A stretch of 64,000 bases of DNA from Tupaia tana. Taxonomy: Eukaryota > Chordata > Mammalia > Scandentia > Tupaiidae. The notes under the pieces were generated by a model. The model ran no database searches, had not been told where the DNA came from, and worked only from the letters and a program-made list of their open reading frames with translations. Location: the NCBI GenBank assembly GCA_026018925.1, contig JAKSZU010000009.1, positions 69,862,949 to 69,926,948 of the forward strand. The letters are read 5' to 3'. Below, one piece after another: positions 44,751 to 56,879 of this stretch (position 1 is its first letter; each line of letters opens with the position of its first letter). Position numbers and translations under genes: made by a program.

Positions 44751-45236
44751 TGAGAGATCTGTCCCTAGGCGCAAAATGAAACCACAACCACGAATGAAGT
44801 AGGTAGAAAGGAAGATTTAATAGGAAAGAAAGGAAAGTACACCCAAAAGACTCTTGGGTGGGCAGGTTGTCAGGTGGCAACCACATTTGATACTGGTTAA
44901 TCATTACTTTTATTACTAGAGGTGATCATGAATTTTTATTGTTCGGAGTTCTGTTGTACTACCTATGTCCTCCGTTTGAACTCAAATTCACGCGTTTTCC
45001 CCTGCACTTGCACACTTTTCTCACAGGTAAACAATGGGGGATTTGATTAACTAATTGCGCATGCCCAGTGTGAGCCAGGTTGTTTAATTAGACTGCCTAA
45101 TTAGTTTATCCTCCTACTGGGAATTAGGGCATTGACCAAAACGCTTACTTGAGGATCAAGGTGTTGATCAAAATGCTTCCTTGTGCCTTTAAATAAGAGA
45201 AAAAAATCTACAAATAATCCCTGTGTGCTTCCCTCA
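44751..45236 (-). mobile_element. ERV LTR (antisense), 5' LTR of a lost provirus
   Basis: The sense strand runs from TGAGGGAAGC (45,236) to ...CTCTCA (44,751). It includes an attaaatcttcctttctacc stretch with a variant polyadenylation signal and a gtggtttcattttgcgcc U5-like block. A candidate primer-binding site follows. ERV1-like by its ends. Confidence 0.55.
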
Positions 45237-45309
45237 GGCCCCAAGGAAGGAAGATGGCAAATTGCCTCACCCTTCTGGTGCCCAGGGCTAGGTAAGCCCT
45301 GTTTCTCTT

Positions 45310-45584
45310 TATTTTATTTTATTTTTTTTTTTTTGAGGTTTTTGCTATAGGGCGTGTGCGCTCACCAGACAGACAGAGACATAGAGACAGAAAGCGAGAA
45401 ATCACCCCCCGGGGGGGATGGTCACACCACAATCCCTTCTCCTCCATTCTCCTCTCGGGATCTTGGGCACGCAGGCACACGCACCCGGCGTGATTTTTTT
45501 AAGCCACCAGGTCCCGGACGCGAACCGCGATTGACTACGTGGGAGTCCAGCGACATAGCCATTACGCTAACTGCTGGTTCCCTT
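45310..45584 (-). mobile_element. tRNA-derived SINE, young subfamily
   Basis: Antisense full-length copy with a 9-bp duplication, gtttctctt, at 45,301-45,309 and 45,588-45,596. Low divergence. Confidence 0.9.
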
Positions 45585-45634
45585 CACGTTTCTCTTAGGA
45601 CTGCCCGCTCATGACTAACTGCCTACCACAGATA

Positions 45635-46186
45635 TGTTGGCAAAAAATAGCCAACTCTAAAATATCAACAATTAATCATTAATGTGGTTTATTTCCAAGC
45701 AGAATATGAGTGACCCAGGCCCAGAGAGGAGGCAAACATGCCTTTCTCGGGGTGATCAGGTACAGGGCTTCCTTTTATTTGACTTTGAGAGTGACAGACA
45801 AAATTAGTGAAGAGTTCCATTGTTCTGGCCCAAAAAGGTGGGACATGTGGAAGCCAGAGCTTATAGGTTATAGGTGGATTCCACAATCTTTAGGTTGGTG
45901 ATTGGAAAAGGGATATCTGTGTCCTGGGAAGAGATTCATAAAAAAAAAAAAAATGCTTAATCTACATCTCAAGGAAAGGGGAGTTCTTTGTCTTCTGAAG
46001 CAATAAGAGAATATACTGTCATTGGTTGAAATATACATCTCAAAGATACTATGCCAGGGACAGGACGTAGGAAGAATCTTGTTAATGGAAAACATAGTCT
46101 GTTAATGTTTGCAGGCATGACTCCTCCTAGGCTCTCTAGAAAGGACTTTGGGAAAATAGGAAAAAGCAGTCATACTTCTGTCCACA
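45635..46186 (-). mobile_element. LTR, family X (antisense)
   Basis: The sense strand begins TGTGGACA (46,186) and has a tataagctctgg promoter-like segment and AATAAACCACATTAAT near its end. It is homologous over about 480 bp to 51,663-52,120 in the opposite orientation. I call the shared unit family X; I do not know its published name. Confidence 0.6.
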
Positions 46187-46503
46187 GACACAAAAGAAAT
46201 ACTAAAGTAGAGTTAAGAGAAAAAAAATAGCAAAGGAGCCAAACAAAAAAGGAGTCCTAAAAAATAAGTTGCCAATAAAAAACCTAAAACTAGATTTTTT
46301 TTCTTTTTTTTTCTCATCTGTGTCTAAAGGATTTTGTTTAGACTTTTTATCTAAGCTAGTTCAACTCCTAAAAAGTTAACTTTATTATAAAATAAGAACA
46401 ACTTACAAAAGGGCTAGCTATCATATTAATAAAAATACCAGCTCATTAGCAAATTTACTACTTACCCAAAAAGTATAAAAAGTAAATCCTCTAAAAGGTA
46501 TAC
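46187..46503. other. Unassigned A-rich DNA
   Basis: Rich in A on the plus strand, with few G. No gene or family supported. Confidence 0.45.
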
Positions 46504-47112
46504 TGTTATAGTCTACTCAGGAAGAAATAAGAGAACTTCCAGATATAGCCAAATTTATTGGAGTTTATTGATTAAGCTGGCAGCATACAAGTGGGAGTGC
46601 GGGGGGGACTCATGTCTCTCAAAACCCGAAAGCCCCAAGTAAAAGAAAGGAGCTTATATAGGCCAAAAATGCACAATCATGTCCAGGGTGACTTGAGGAT
46701 TCACAAGGACAAAGAGCAGTGGGATTGAAAGGGTAGGGATTAGGGTTTTACAATGTAAAAGCAAGCAAAAACTAATCACAGAGGTAGAACAAGCAGGTAA
46801 GCAGGTTAATCATCCCTAAGGGTATGTTCCACCTCTACCCAAACACAATAGAATCTCAATAGTCTCTATAGCTCAAGGCAAGGTCCAGGGGACTGGAACT
46901 TATCTTAAGGCAACTAGGAGAAGTGGAGTTTTAAGGACAATAGGAATGATAATCACTCTATTTGATATTAGACAAAAGAGGAGAAGGCAGGTTTCCAGTC
47001 ATAGGAATTTAACAGTTCATAATGGAGGTTCTCCTCCAAGATGGAGTCGCTCCTGCTTCATACCCCACTTCTATTGGAGGCACTCCTCCAAGATGGAGTC
47101 ATGCCTGCTTCA
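46504..47112 (-). mobile_element. Solo LTR-like element (antisense)
   Basis: The sense strand starts TGAAGCAGGCATGACTCC (47,112). It repeats a aagatggagtc motif twice (47,039 and 47,090 in plus), has a cctatataagctcc TATA region (about 46,660) and overlapping AATAAACTCCAATAAA (about 46,553). This U3-R-U5 order is LTR-like. Neither a target duplication nor adjacent internal sequence is clear. Confidence 0.6.
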
Positions 47113-48060
47113 ATGTAACTATAAAAAAAATTAAACTACAAAATATAAAACAATACAAAAATAAAAATCTCTAATAGAAAGAAAATTCACCCCAAACCTA
47201 AAAGACACAAGTAGACACTACCAAAAAAAGCAAATTGCCTTAAACATAAAATTAAATATTAATAATTAACTTAAACATTAATACAATTTTTTAACAAAAA
47301 ATCTGTCATTAATATCTATTTCTTTGTTTTAGTCTCTTACATTATACTTTTCCTACACTTACGTATCTCTTACATAAAAAATTAAACTCCTCACACATAT
47401 CCTTAATAGTCTTTAAAAAAATTAATATCCATATCCAAATGCACTTCCTAAATGTAGACTTCATGTACCATTCCAGTGGTGAATTTTGTGTGTATATCTA
47501 AAATATCAAAAAAAAGATAATAATAACAATCTTTCTATTGCTGAGAGACAAATAAAAAATAATAAATTTGACACAAAAATACTTTTATAACTCTCTTATA
47601 TGTTCGTTTTTATTATACACATATTTATATGTTATGTTATGTTTATGTAACAAAGTCCTTAAAAATTCTATTAAATTTGACATATAAATATAAAACCCTC
47701 ATAACATTTAATAAAAATGCTTTCAAGTTCACATAACTTAAATAAATAAGCCTACTATAAATTTAAAAACAACATTAAAAATATCTTCATAATTGTCAGC
47801 CTAAATTTTACCAAACAACAAAATTATTTTAATATTATTAATCTAATAAAATTAATTTCAAAGTTTTCAACAACTTAAAATATTATCCATATAATATACA
47901 TATTTAACATATTATAAAAGGTTAATAATTAATAATAATTGACTTTCTAATATCATTTAATATTTAGATAGCTTAAATTATATAATTTTTTTTACAATTA
48001 AAGTATTAATTTATTTTGGTACAAAAAATTTTAAATTTGTACATATTTTTCCCATTACAC
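47113..48060. other. Very AT-rich, G-poor DNA
   Basis: Nearly 950 bp with strikingly few G on the plus strand and many AAT/ATT runs. No open frame or known repeat. It may be decayed retroviral or satellite-like DNA; no support for either. Confidence 0.5.
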
Positions 48061-48412
48061 ATATTTCCACTAGCTTTTTGTTTTTTGAAACATTTTTAAA
48101 AAATAATTAATTTACATTCATTCTCTAAGCATCAACACAGCATACAAAATGGGATTTCTCATCCATAATATACTGCATAGTAGCTTACTCATGCACGTTA
48201 TCGTCAATAATTTTCCATTTCTAGTGCATATATGTATATATTTTTTAACCCCAATTTCTAACCCTCTGCCATTTCCCACCTTCCTCTCACACTATCTCTG
48301 GTGTCTAAAGTTGTCTTCAATTCCTTTTTTCCCTGCATTTTATTGATCATACAATTTCTTAAATAATCTAACTACTTTCAATAACAAGTTCAGCTGGTAA
48401 TTTTAAGAAAAG

Positions 48413-48598
48413 CAGTTTTAACTTTAATAAATGAAAGAAATGCTAAGGAACTGTGCTTAAAACTTAAAGCCAGGAAACAGATTAGAGTCTGTTCAAACAG
48501 TGGGTCAGTTTTAACTTTAATAAATGAAAGAAATGCTAAGGAACTGTGCTTAAAACTTCAAACCAGGAAATAGGTTAGATTCTGTTCAAATAGTGAGT
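48413..48598 (+). repeat. 93-bp tandem duplication in the half-L1 tail
   Basis: Two adjacent units (48,413-48,505 and 48,506-48,598), both starting cagttttaactttaataaat and differing at a handful of sites. Absent from the other three copies. Confidence 0.85.
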
Positions 48599-48889
48599 AA
48601 ATGAACCTATCGATAGCTCAACACAGGACAAAAATTCTTAAAACCGGAAAATAAAGCCTAGAAGAAAGTCGGAAATGTTTTAGTCAAAAATCTTAAAATG
48701 CTATTTCACCAATTCAGTCTCACGTACTTAATCTATCTTCTGTTGTGGTTTGATCTTCCCAGTTGAATTCTGGGATATAATATTCAACTCCAGATGTGTC
48801 TCTATGATTAAGTTGGGCATTTTCTTAGTTTCTGAACTCTTATTTCTGTGTGTCTGTATTTAATATTCCTAGTATAGCACTCCCTTGAG

Positions 48890-50080
48890 AACTTCTTGGA
48901 GATCTGGTCTGGTGCTGATAAATTCTTTCAGATTTTGTTCATCTGAGAATGTTCTTGTCTTTTCTTCCCACATGAAAGATAATCTTGCCGGGTATAGTAT
49001 TCTTGGCTGAAATTGCTTCTCTCTTAACACTTTGAATATATTTACCGATCCTTTCCGCGCTCATATTGTTTCCGATGAGAGGTCTACTGTTAGTGTGATG
49101 GGATATCCTTTGTAGGTAACTTGCCATTTTTCTCTTCCCAACCTTAGTATCTTGTCTTTGTCTGTGGTTTTGGTCAGTCTGGATATAATGTGTTTTAGAG
49201 AAGATCTTCTTGGGTTGATTATATTTGTGGTACTTCGTATTTCTTGAGTCTGGATCTTTGAGTGTCTCTCTAGGTTTAGAAGTTTTCTTGTAGGATTTCA
49301 TAGAATAGATTATCAATGCCCTTATGAGTCTCTTCGCCTTCTGGGCTACCAATTATATGGATGTTTGGACATTTGATGGTATCTAGCATTTCTTGTATAA
49401 TAGTCTCATTTTTGGGGACAATTTTCTCAGTCTTTATGGTGAATTTTTTCTAGGCCAGCAATTTTCTCTTCTATGTCTGAGATTCTATTTTCTGTATGAT
49501 CGAGTCTGCTTTTAATACTTTCAAGGGAGGTTTTGATTTCCTGTGTTATAGCCTTCATCTCTAACAAGACCATTTGATTCTTTTTTAAAGTGTGTAATTC
49601 CTCTTTTAGATCTCGCAAGAATTTCCTCACCTCCTGGAACTCATTAGCTCCTATCTCCTGCCTCTTCAGCAGTTCATTGTCTCTCTTCTCTTCCATCTCT
49701 GTTAGGTCCATCATTATAAATATTCTAATTTCTTTTTTTTTTTTTTGAGAGGTTTTCGCTATAGGGCGCGTGCGCTCGCCAGACAGACAGAGAGAGACAT
49801 AGAGACAGAAAGTGAGAAATCACCCCCCAGGGGGGATGGTCACGCCGCAATCCCTTCTCCTCCATTCTCCTCTCAGGATCTTGGGCACGCACGCACACGC
49901 ACCCGGCGTGAGTTTTAAGCCACCGGGTCCGGGATGCGAACCGCGGTTGACTACGTGGGAGTCCAGCAACATAGCCATTACGCTAACTGCTGGTTCCCTA
50001 AATATTCTAATTTCTTTATGAGACATTTATGTGATTTCTATTAAAGTCTCTGTGGATGAATAGGAGTTATTCTTTTCCCT
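48890..50080 (-). pseudogene. L1-type ORF1 remnant of half-L1 copy 4
   Basis: Best-preserved coiled-coil part: 49,427-49,714 is open for 95 codons with charged heptads (MEEKRDNELLKRQE; ISDIEEKIAGLEK). The C-terminal domain at about 49,130-48,900 is recognisable (ILYPARLSFM-type block) but in other frames. It is a split, non-functional ORF1. Confidence 0.8.
49736..49998 (-). mobile_element. tRNA-derived SINE, young subfamily, 19-bp duplication
   Basis: Antisense near-consensus copy with a perfect 19-bp duplication, taaatattctaatttcttt, at 49,717-49,735 and 49,999-50,017. The long unmutated duplication and high CpG content mark a recent insertion. Confidence 0.93.
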
Positions 50081-50790
50081 TGGAGGAGAGGTATTTTCTT
50101 GCTTTTCCATATTTCTTGTGGCCCTGCAGTGATTTCTAGTCATCTGATGGATGGTGCATTTCTTCCTAATTCTTGAAGTTGAATCTGAGCATTCAGGAGT
50201 GTGCAGAAGGAGGTAATCTGGAATCTCTTTTCCATTCTGTTTTGATCCTGATTTTTAGCAGATAGAGTGGATATTGAGGAATATGTTAACCCTAATAGTA
50301 TTTGGATATTTGGCTATTGTTACCTTAAGATCCATCTAGAAACACAATAAGTAGAGATTGAGGAGCAGAGTGATGAGGTAAAATGAAAAGAAAAGGAAAA
50401 AAAGAGAGAGAGGAAAAAAAGAAAAAGAAAAACAAAGCAAAATCAAAGTAATATATAGGAAAAGAAGGAAAATTTTTTTTCTTTTTTTAAAAAGCCATAG
50501 AGGAGTCTTCTGAAGGCCTGCCCCTTCTCCCTCCTGGATGGTTGGGGGAAAAGGGATTATTAGCAAGATAAAGGAGGGGCTGACAACCTTGACCTTAAAC
50601 ATTTTATAAAGGAAAAATCATAAAATAATGAAAGACAGAGACAGAGGCAGAGAGAATGAGAGAGAGAGAGAGAAAGAGAGAGAAGACTAGAGGGGCTCCC
50701 TACCACTAGAGTTCAGGCGCTGGAGGCTGAATTATCAGTAGAAAATTTTCATTTCTCTTTTCTCCCTGAAATCACTAGTTCTCAAGAGCC

Positions 50791-51662
50791 AAAAAATTTC
50801 TAATAATTAGAAATATAAAATTTTCAAATAATTTTAAATCTTAAAAAATTATATTATGTTAAATTAATATTAATAAAATACTTGTCATCATTTAAATAAA
50901 AATGTTTTGATTAACAAAATATTTTTCACTTAATTTCCAAGTCTTATAGAGACAAAAAATGTTGGTTGGGGGTCTATAAAGTTATTTATTCTGTAAAAAT
51001 TATTTAAAACTAATGAAATAATTACAAAATAATTACTATATGACAAGCCCAATTACTTACTTATACAAAATTAAAATTACAGGGACCAGCAGTTACCATA
51101 ATGGCTATGTCACTGAACTCCCATGTGGTCGACTGTGGTTCAAGTACCAGATCTTGTGGCTTAAACTCATACTGGGCGCGTGTGTTCGCATGCCCAAGAT
51201 CCCGAGAGGATCCCGAGTTATTAATATTAATATATTCAAATAATTAATTTATAACTTTAAAACTCTTAAAATAACACTCTCAATCATAAATTCATCTTAA
51301 TATACTGTATACAATAAAATTATTTTGTCATTTCCCTCTATTATAATAAACTACTATCAAATTATTTTATTTTTCATTGTTACTACTTATACTTCTAAAA
51401 ATTACCCTCTCCCCACTAACCTTTAAGAGGTAACTCTTGCCTTCACCCAAAGACAATTAACTATTGAGCCATTCAAACATATCTTTCCCCCTAAACTCCA
51501 CTACCTATAACAATAAATTTAATTTCTAAAAATTAGTGTTCCTAACATAAAACCTAACTACTAAAAGTAAACCTTCCTAACTCTGTAAGACCTGTCAATC
51601 TTGTGACCTACACATACATTCAAAAAAAAAAAAAAACAATTTTAGGGCAACGGGGAGGGGCC
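50791..51662. other. AT-rich, G-poor DNA with a SINE fragment
   Basis: Apart from the SINE piece at 51,082-51,218, no repeat or gene is recognisable. Composition resembles 47,113-48,060. Confidence 0.45.
51082..51218 (+). mobile_element. 3'-truncated tRNA-derived SINE
   Basis: Head and first half of the body only, stopping in a repeated gatcccgagagg / gatcccgag at 51,198-51,218. No pyrimidine stretch and no A-tail. Normal SINE truncation removes the 5' end, so this is likely a later deletion. Confidence 0.8.
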
Positions 51663-52120
51663 TGTGGACAAGTCTAACTACCTTTTCCTATTTTTCCAAA
51701 GTCCTTTCCAAAAGGCCTGGAGTCATTCCCACAAATGTTGGCAGACCATTTTGACCCATTAATAACAAAATTCTTCCTACATCCTACCCTTGACATAATA
51801 TTAAAATATCTTTATAATATATATTAAACCTCCCTATTACTGTTAAAATGCATCTCAGCAAACTTCCTTTTCCAATTACCACCATAAAATCTATAAACCC
51901 ACCTATAACTTACAAGCTCTCATTTCCACATGCCCACTTTTTTGGGACAAGCCAAAAAAATACTTTTCACTAAATTCCAAACTCTGTCTTTCACTCTCAA
52001 AATCAAATTAAAAAGCCCCTATACCTAATCAACTCCCAAAAAACAGATTTTGCCTCCTCTTTGAGCCTGTCACTCATATTCTACTTAAAAATAAACCGCA
52101 TTAATTATTAGTTATTAATT
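51663..52120 (+). mobile_element. LTR, family X (sense)
   Basis: Inverted relative to 45,635-46,186 and homologous to it over nearly the full length. Begins TGTGGACAAG and carries AATAAACC near 52,091. Diverged, with several AT-rich replacements. Confidence 0.58.
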
Positions 52121-52551
52121 TTTAAAAAATTAGTTATTTTTAGTGGACAGATTATAGCCATTTGCAAAAGCTTTTAGAAAGGCATCAAACAAAGCATTTA
52201 TCCATGGACGATAAGACTTGAACCAATCACAGCTAATACTCTGACAAGAATTTACAACTGACAAAGAAATTTTGCTATGCCTGTGACATATACCAGTTTA
52301 ACATAATAACCTATAACATGACTGATAAACATTCTACAATATATTCCTGGGAATTTCAAATGATCTTGGAACACAATCCATATATAAATATGATCATACA
52401 TGCACATATTTATACATATGACTCAAATGGAATGTAAAGAAAATTTAAATTATTCAATTTGACAATGCTCCTCACTATCATTTAACATATAAAAATAAAC
52501 CTGATTGGTTTAACGTTTCTCTTTTGGATGTTTCAGGGGCCCACTGTAAAC
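52121..52551. other. Unassigned AT-rich DNA
   Basis: No feature I can support. Confidence 0.45.
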
Positions 52552-52567
52552 ATCCAAAAGTTATTCT

Positions 52568-52842
52568 TTTTTTTTTTTTTTTTTTTTGGAGAGGTTTTTG
52601 CTATAGGGCATGTGTGTTCCCCAGAAAGACAGAGAGAGACAGAGAGATAGAAAGTGAGAAATCACCCCCCAGGGAGGATGGCCACGCTGCAATCCCTTCT
52701 CCTCCATTCTCCTCTCGGAATCTTGGGCACGCATGCACACATGCCCGGCGTGGGTTTAAGCCACCAGGTCCGGGACTCGAACTGCGGTCGGCTACATGGG
52801 AGTTTAGCGACATAGCCATTACGCTAACTGCTGGTTCCCAAA
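52568..52842 (-). mobile_element. tRNA-derived SINE, young subfamily
   Basis: Antisense full-length copy with a perfect 16-bp duplication, atccaaaagttattct, at 52,552-52,567 and 52,843-52,858. Confidence 0.92.
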
Positions 52843-53101
52843 ATCCAAAAGTTATTCTGAGATCAAAGAACTTAATTTAGAATTTTAGTTTGGGGAAAAC
52901 TTGAAAAAACAGAAAAAAACTTAAATACTTAACTGTCAGTAGAAAATGAAAGTTAGATGTTTCAAGCATCTTAGAGATGAAAAAGGGTTAACTCAGTGTC
53001 TGTTGGCACCAAAACTGAAGTCACAAAAAAAGCTGATCATGAATCCATTCCCTGTTGGATATTTACCATGTAAAATACAACATCTAACTGCTAGTTGTTT
53101 T

Positions 53102-53379
53102 TTTTTTTTTTTTTTTTTTTTGAGAGGTTTTTGCTATAGGGCACGTGCGCTCACCAGACAGACAGAGAGAGACATAGAGACAGAAAGCGAGAAATAATCA
53201 CCCCCCAGGGGGGATGGCCACTCTGCAATCCCTTCTCCTCCATTCTCCTCTCAGGATCTTGGGCACGCACGTACAGGCGCCCGGTGTGAGTTTAAGCCAC
53301 CGGGTTCAGGCCACAAACCGTGGTCGACTACATTGGAATCCAGCGACATAGCCATTACGCTAACTGCTGGTTCCCCACG
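53102..53379 (-). mobile_element. tRNA-derived SINE, young subfamily
   Basis: Antisense full-length copy with an 18-bp duplication, tctaactgctagttgttt, at 53,083-53,100 and 53,380-53,397 or within one base of that. A short 3-base insertion (aat) splits the gagaaatcacc motif. Confidence 0.9.
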
Positions 53380-53398
53380 TCTAACTGCTAGTTGTTTT

Positions 53399-56300
53399 AT
53401 TAAACTAACCATGTTAAAATAAGCATGATGTTGTCTGATCAATGCAACACTGGGAAAACTCTGTGTTGGAAACTGAAGATATGCACTTATTAAACTTCTT
53501 CTTTCACCATATTTGGACAGCTTATTTAAGTCATGTGAACTTGAAAGAGCATTTAAATTAATTTGTATGTGTGCTCTTTTTATAAATCAAGTTGAATGGA
53601 ATTCCTTAAGTCCTTTTATCACGTAGACATACAACATATAGTACGTAATACATTACATATATGAATACACACATACACATGCAAAAAGATTTCTAAACAA
53701 TCTCCTAAGTCAATTTCAAGAGAAAATGCTTGTGATATAGAGTAAGAATCGGTGGCACAGTCTCAGAGGAACTAGCAGGGCTAAGAATCTTTTTAGATCT
53801 TTTATTATTCTGAGGAGTCTGGCAGACTTGGAGCTAGAAAAGCATGAAGAACACTGTACATTTAGAATTTTATTTAATATTTCTAACTACTGAATAGTAT
53901 TATCTGCCAATCTGTATTGACCAAGCCTTGGTACAAAAGATGATGCATTTTTTTCTTTAGAGACTGAGGGTCAGTAGTCCCAGTTGTGCACAGAGACATT
54001 GCAAAGGGGTACTGGCACCTGATGGGAAGTTTCCCATCCAGAGACAAAAAAAAAAGAGGGCTTAGAAAATGCCTTTTCCAATTCTCTTGAAATGGAATTT
54101 GGGGAATGTATTCCCCAATGCAAGTCCACAAAGTATCTTTTCCATGTGGACTGGGTACCTCTGTGAATTACATCCCAGCATGTAACTCAAAAGACAGGGG
54201 GCTGCTGGCAGGATTGTCTGGACTTACCTGCACTGGGACAGTTGTCCCCTGCTTCTGTTTTGTCTCTTTTCCTGTGAGCCTGCAAGTTGTTGGGACCTCC
54301 TCTGAATCTGGGACTTAACATCATTGGTATGTTTAGGCATAAACAAGTAATGTGTCTCAAGGTAGAGTATACCCAAGTAAAGTCTCTCTAAAATTTGAAA
54401 TATTCAACAGTATGGAAACAGTCAAGAGAGAATGTCAGCTTACATCAAGCAGGGAGAAAAAGCCCTTTGGAAGGCTCTTGCTAAGTCTAGTCTTAAAGGG
54501 GTTGAACAACTTTAACAAGTAGTAGGAAAAGGCTCCAAGTAACATTCTAAATGCCTATCTGTAACTGTTCAAGCCACTGAAAAAGAGGCCTTAATATGAT
54601 CAGGCAGAGTCAATAGGACAAACAGCAAGGAAAAATTGTCTATGTGCAGCTTTATGAAGACCACAAGGATTAAGTTGTACCTTGACATGGTAAAAGAATT
54701 TAAAAAGAAACCCTTCACAGTCATCATGACATCAGCAACAGAGACTTGTTTGAAATGGAGATGGGGTGCTGTTAAGAAAGTCCAAGGATGAGAAAATTCC
54801 TGCTGTGTACTGGGTACAATTTTGAGTAAAGCTGATTCTGGAGAGGAATGTGGCAGCATAGGTTGAGAAGGTAGAGGCACAGGTTGAGGGTGTCCTTCTA
54901 TTAAGGACAATAGGAAATCTGACATTTAGTGCATATAAAAAAATTGTCACAGAGAACACAAAGTTTTGAATGTAAGGGATTTTAACATCTTCCATGATTG
55001 TCTATCCAATGTGCTAGATAGTTTTGGGCAAATCTTCTCATCCATTGTCTCATCGATTCTAAAGAAAGTATTAACTCTAGTAAGGCTAAGAAGAAAAAAT
55101 GTTCCAAAGAGGAAGGCAATTATTCTCCACTAATTAGGTCCTCCCCTGAATATTTCCTGAGCTACTAGTTGAAACTAGGAGTGAACATTATCAAGATCTG
55201 TCTCAATGTGGAGTAACTGGGAAAATAATTCAAATGGCAGCCACAGAGAGAGCTGAGAGCTCTGCTCAGTGCATCTAGAGGGGAGGTGGCCTGGTTAACA
55301 TAGATAATGAGAATAGTGGCCAAGACTTGAGGACCAGGTTCCACCCATTGATTTTGAATATCTAAGAGAGGAACAATTGGGAAAAGAGAAATTCTTAGAG
55401 ATTTTATTTCTTTTCCATTTAGAATGGACTAAGGTATGGCCTATGGACATCCCTACCCAGTTATAAAGTTTCTATAAATGAAATTGTAAAGTTTTGGCAA
55501 AAAAGGGCTGTCATTTTCCTAAGAGAGCCAAAGAAGGAACAGGGAGGGTCTCTAGAATCCCAGGTTAAGTTTCACATTTGGCCCAAGTGACCCAAGAGCT
55601 GTTGATGGTGACCATATTCGCCAAACTTATAATCAGATGTCATATATTTCTGGTGGCCACATTTACCATTAATTCTGTATTCACTTTCTTCCTAATTCCT
55701 GCACTTCCTATTTATACTATGATTTGGGGTCTAAATCAAGAGACTTGTTAACTTAGAACATGCTTAGAATGCACCCCAAATCCAGTGAGAATTTACTAGG
55801 TGATATAGAACATTGTGGTGTGGGGGAACCAAGGAAGAGCATTTAAGCAGGTGTCCCCAAAGGGCCAATAAACAACTTTCTATTTCTATCAGAGGAATGA
55901 AGAGGAAAACTGGCCTGGCAAGGGCAATATTATGTGATCCTCTCAACCAGTCCAACCTAATTTACACCATACACACACTGAAGGTGAAAGTGCCCTACTT
56001 ATTTTACCCAAAGCATATTTTTCTCTTTCTGAGTACTGGTTTATCAGTATGAGGGGGAAAAGGGAAGGTTGTTCAATGGACTTCAGAACCCATAGAGAAA
56101 GAGAGATCTCTTGCTCATTTTTTACTAGATCCACATGAAGAAAGAGAAGAAAGACTGTGAGCTTGAGGGTGAGAGAGCAGGGGAACTCCTGACACTCAAC
56201 TGAGCAGTAGGAGAGAACTTTCAACCTCAGAACCTTCCAGCACACCAGGGAGTGGCCCTGGGCAGATGCCTTCAATTGCTCAGAGACATTCAGTTTCTCC

Positions 56301-56855
56301 GACTTGACAGGAGTCCAACTGTCCCAGGACCCTGCAGGCCTGAATAGCAAAGGGAAATTTAACTTTCTTTAATACATCATGGCAAGTTCCTGGAAATGTA
56401 TTACTCTCTTGCTAGCAGATAAGAGAAAAAGCCTGAGGAAAAGGAAAGAAAGGAATCTGCCTTGTCACATAGAGGGGCTCTAGGGGATGGCTTTAAATTC
56501 TCAGGGCCTTCAGTATACACCAGAGAGTAACCCTGGCATGCACCATTAATTGCCCCAGGAACATTTACCTTCCCTGTGATGGTTAGTTTTCAGAAATGGA
56601 AACCGAATCACAAAACAGCCAACATTCTCAACATTTTGATAATGATGAGAGATTAACTGAGTGTTTCCCCTGGCCAGCCTCACATCGGAGTCTTGTAGAC
56701 TGGCAGTCACCCTAATGGCTTTTACATGACTGTCTGATGCTCAGTAATTTCATCTGGTAGAGCTAGTTTTTAAGGACAAGAGCATCCAGGAGAAAAAGGA
56801 TAGAAAATTCACATTACTTACCATTCCATCCTGAAGAAGGGAAGTCTAGATGTTT
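53399..56855 (-). mobile_element. Probable ERV internal region (antisense), partly unassigned
   Basis: In sense it follows the LTR at 56,880-57,468 and starts with a primer-binding-site-like sequence (56,856-56,879) and a ggaatggtaagtaatg splice-donor-like site (about 56,813-56,828). A long leader leads to a 118-codon open stretch at 54,569-54,925 with a Pro/Ser-rich start, compatible with the gag region between matrix and capsid. No zinc knuckle, pol or env was recognised. The left limit is unknown. Confidence 0.45.
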
Positions 56856-56879
56856 CCCAGCCAATGCAGCAAAATACAA
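56856..56879 (-). other. ERV primer-binding-site-like sequence
   Basis: Sense reads ttgtattttgctgcattggc next to the LTR end. It shares the core tgcattggc with the site at 40,150-40,170, implying that both proviruses used a similar host tRNA primer. Which tRNA is not determined. Confidence 0.55.

Larger units (their letters stand above)
48061..50790 (-). mobile_element. Half-L1 (HAL1-like) copy 4, short-tail form
   Basis: Antisense: 3' tail 48,061-48,790, ORF1 about 48,890-50,080, 5' UTR to about 50,790. Same ORF1/tail junction as copies 1 and 3 and no ORF2. The tail carries a private 93-bp tandem duplication (48,413-48,598). A young SINE splits the ORF1 coiled-coil region at 49,736-49,998. 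Confidence 0.78.
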
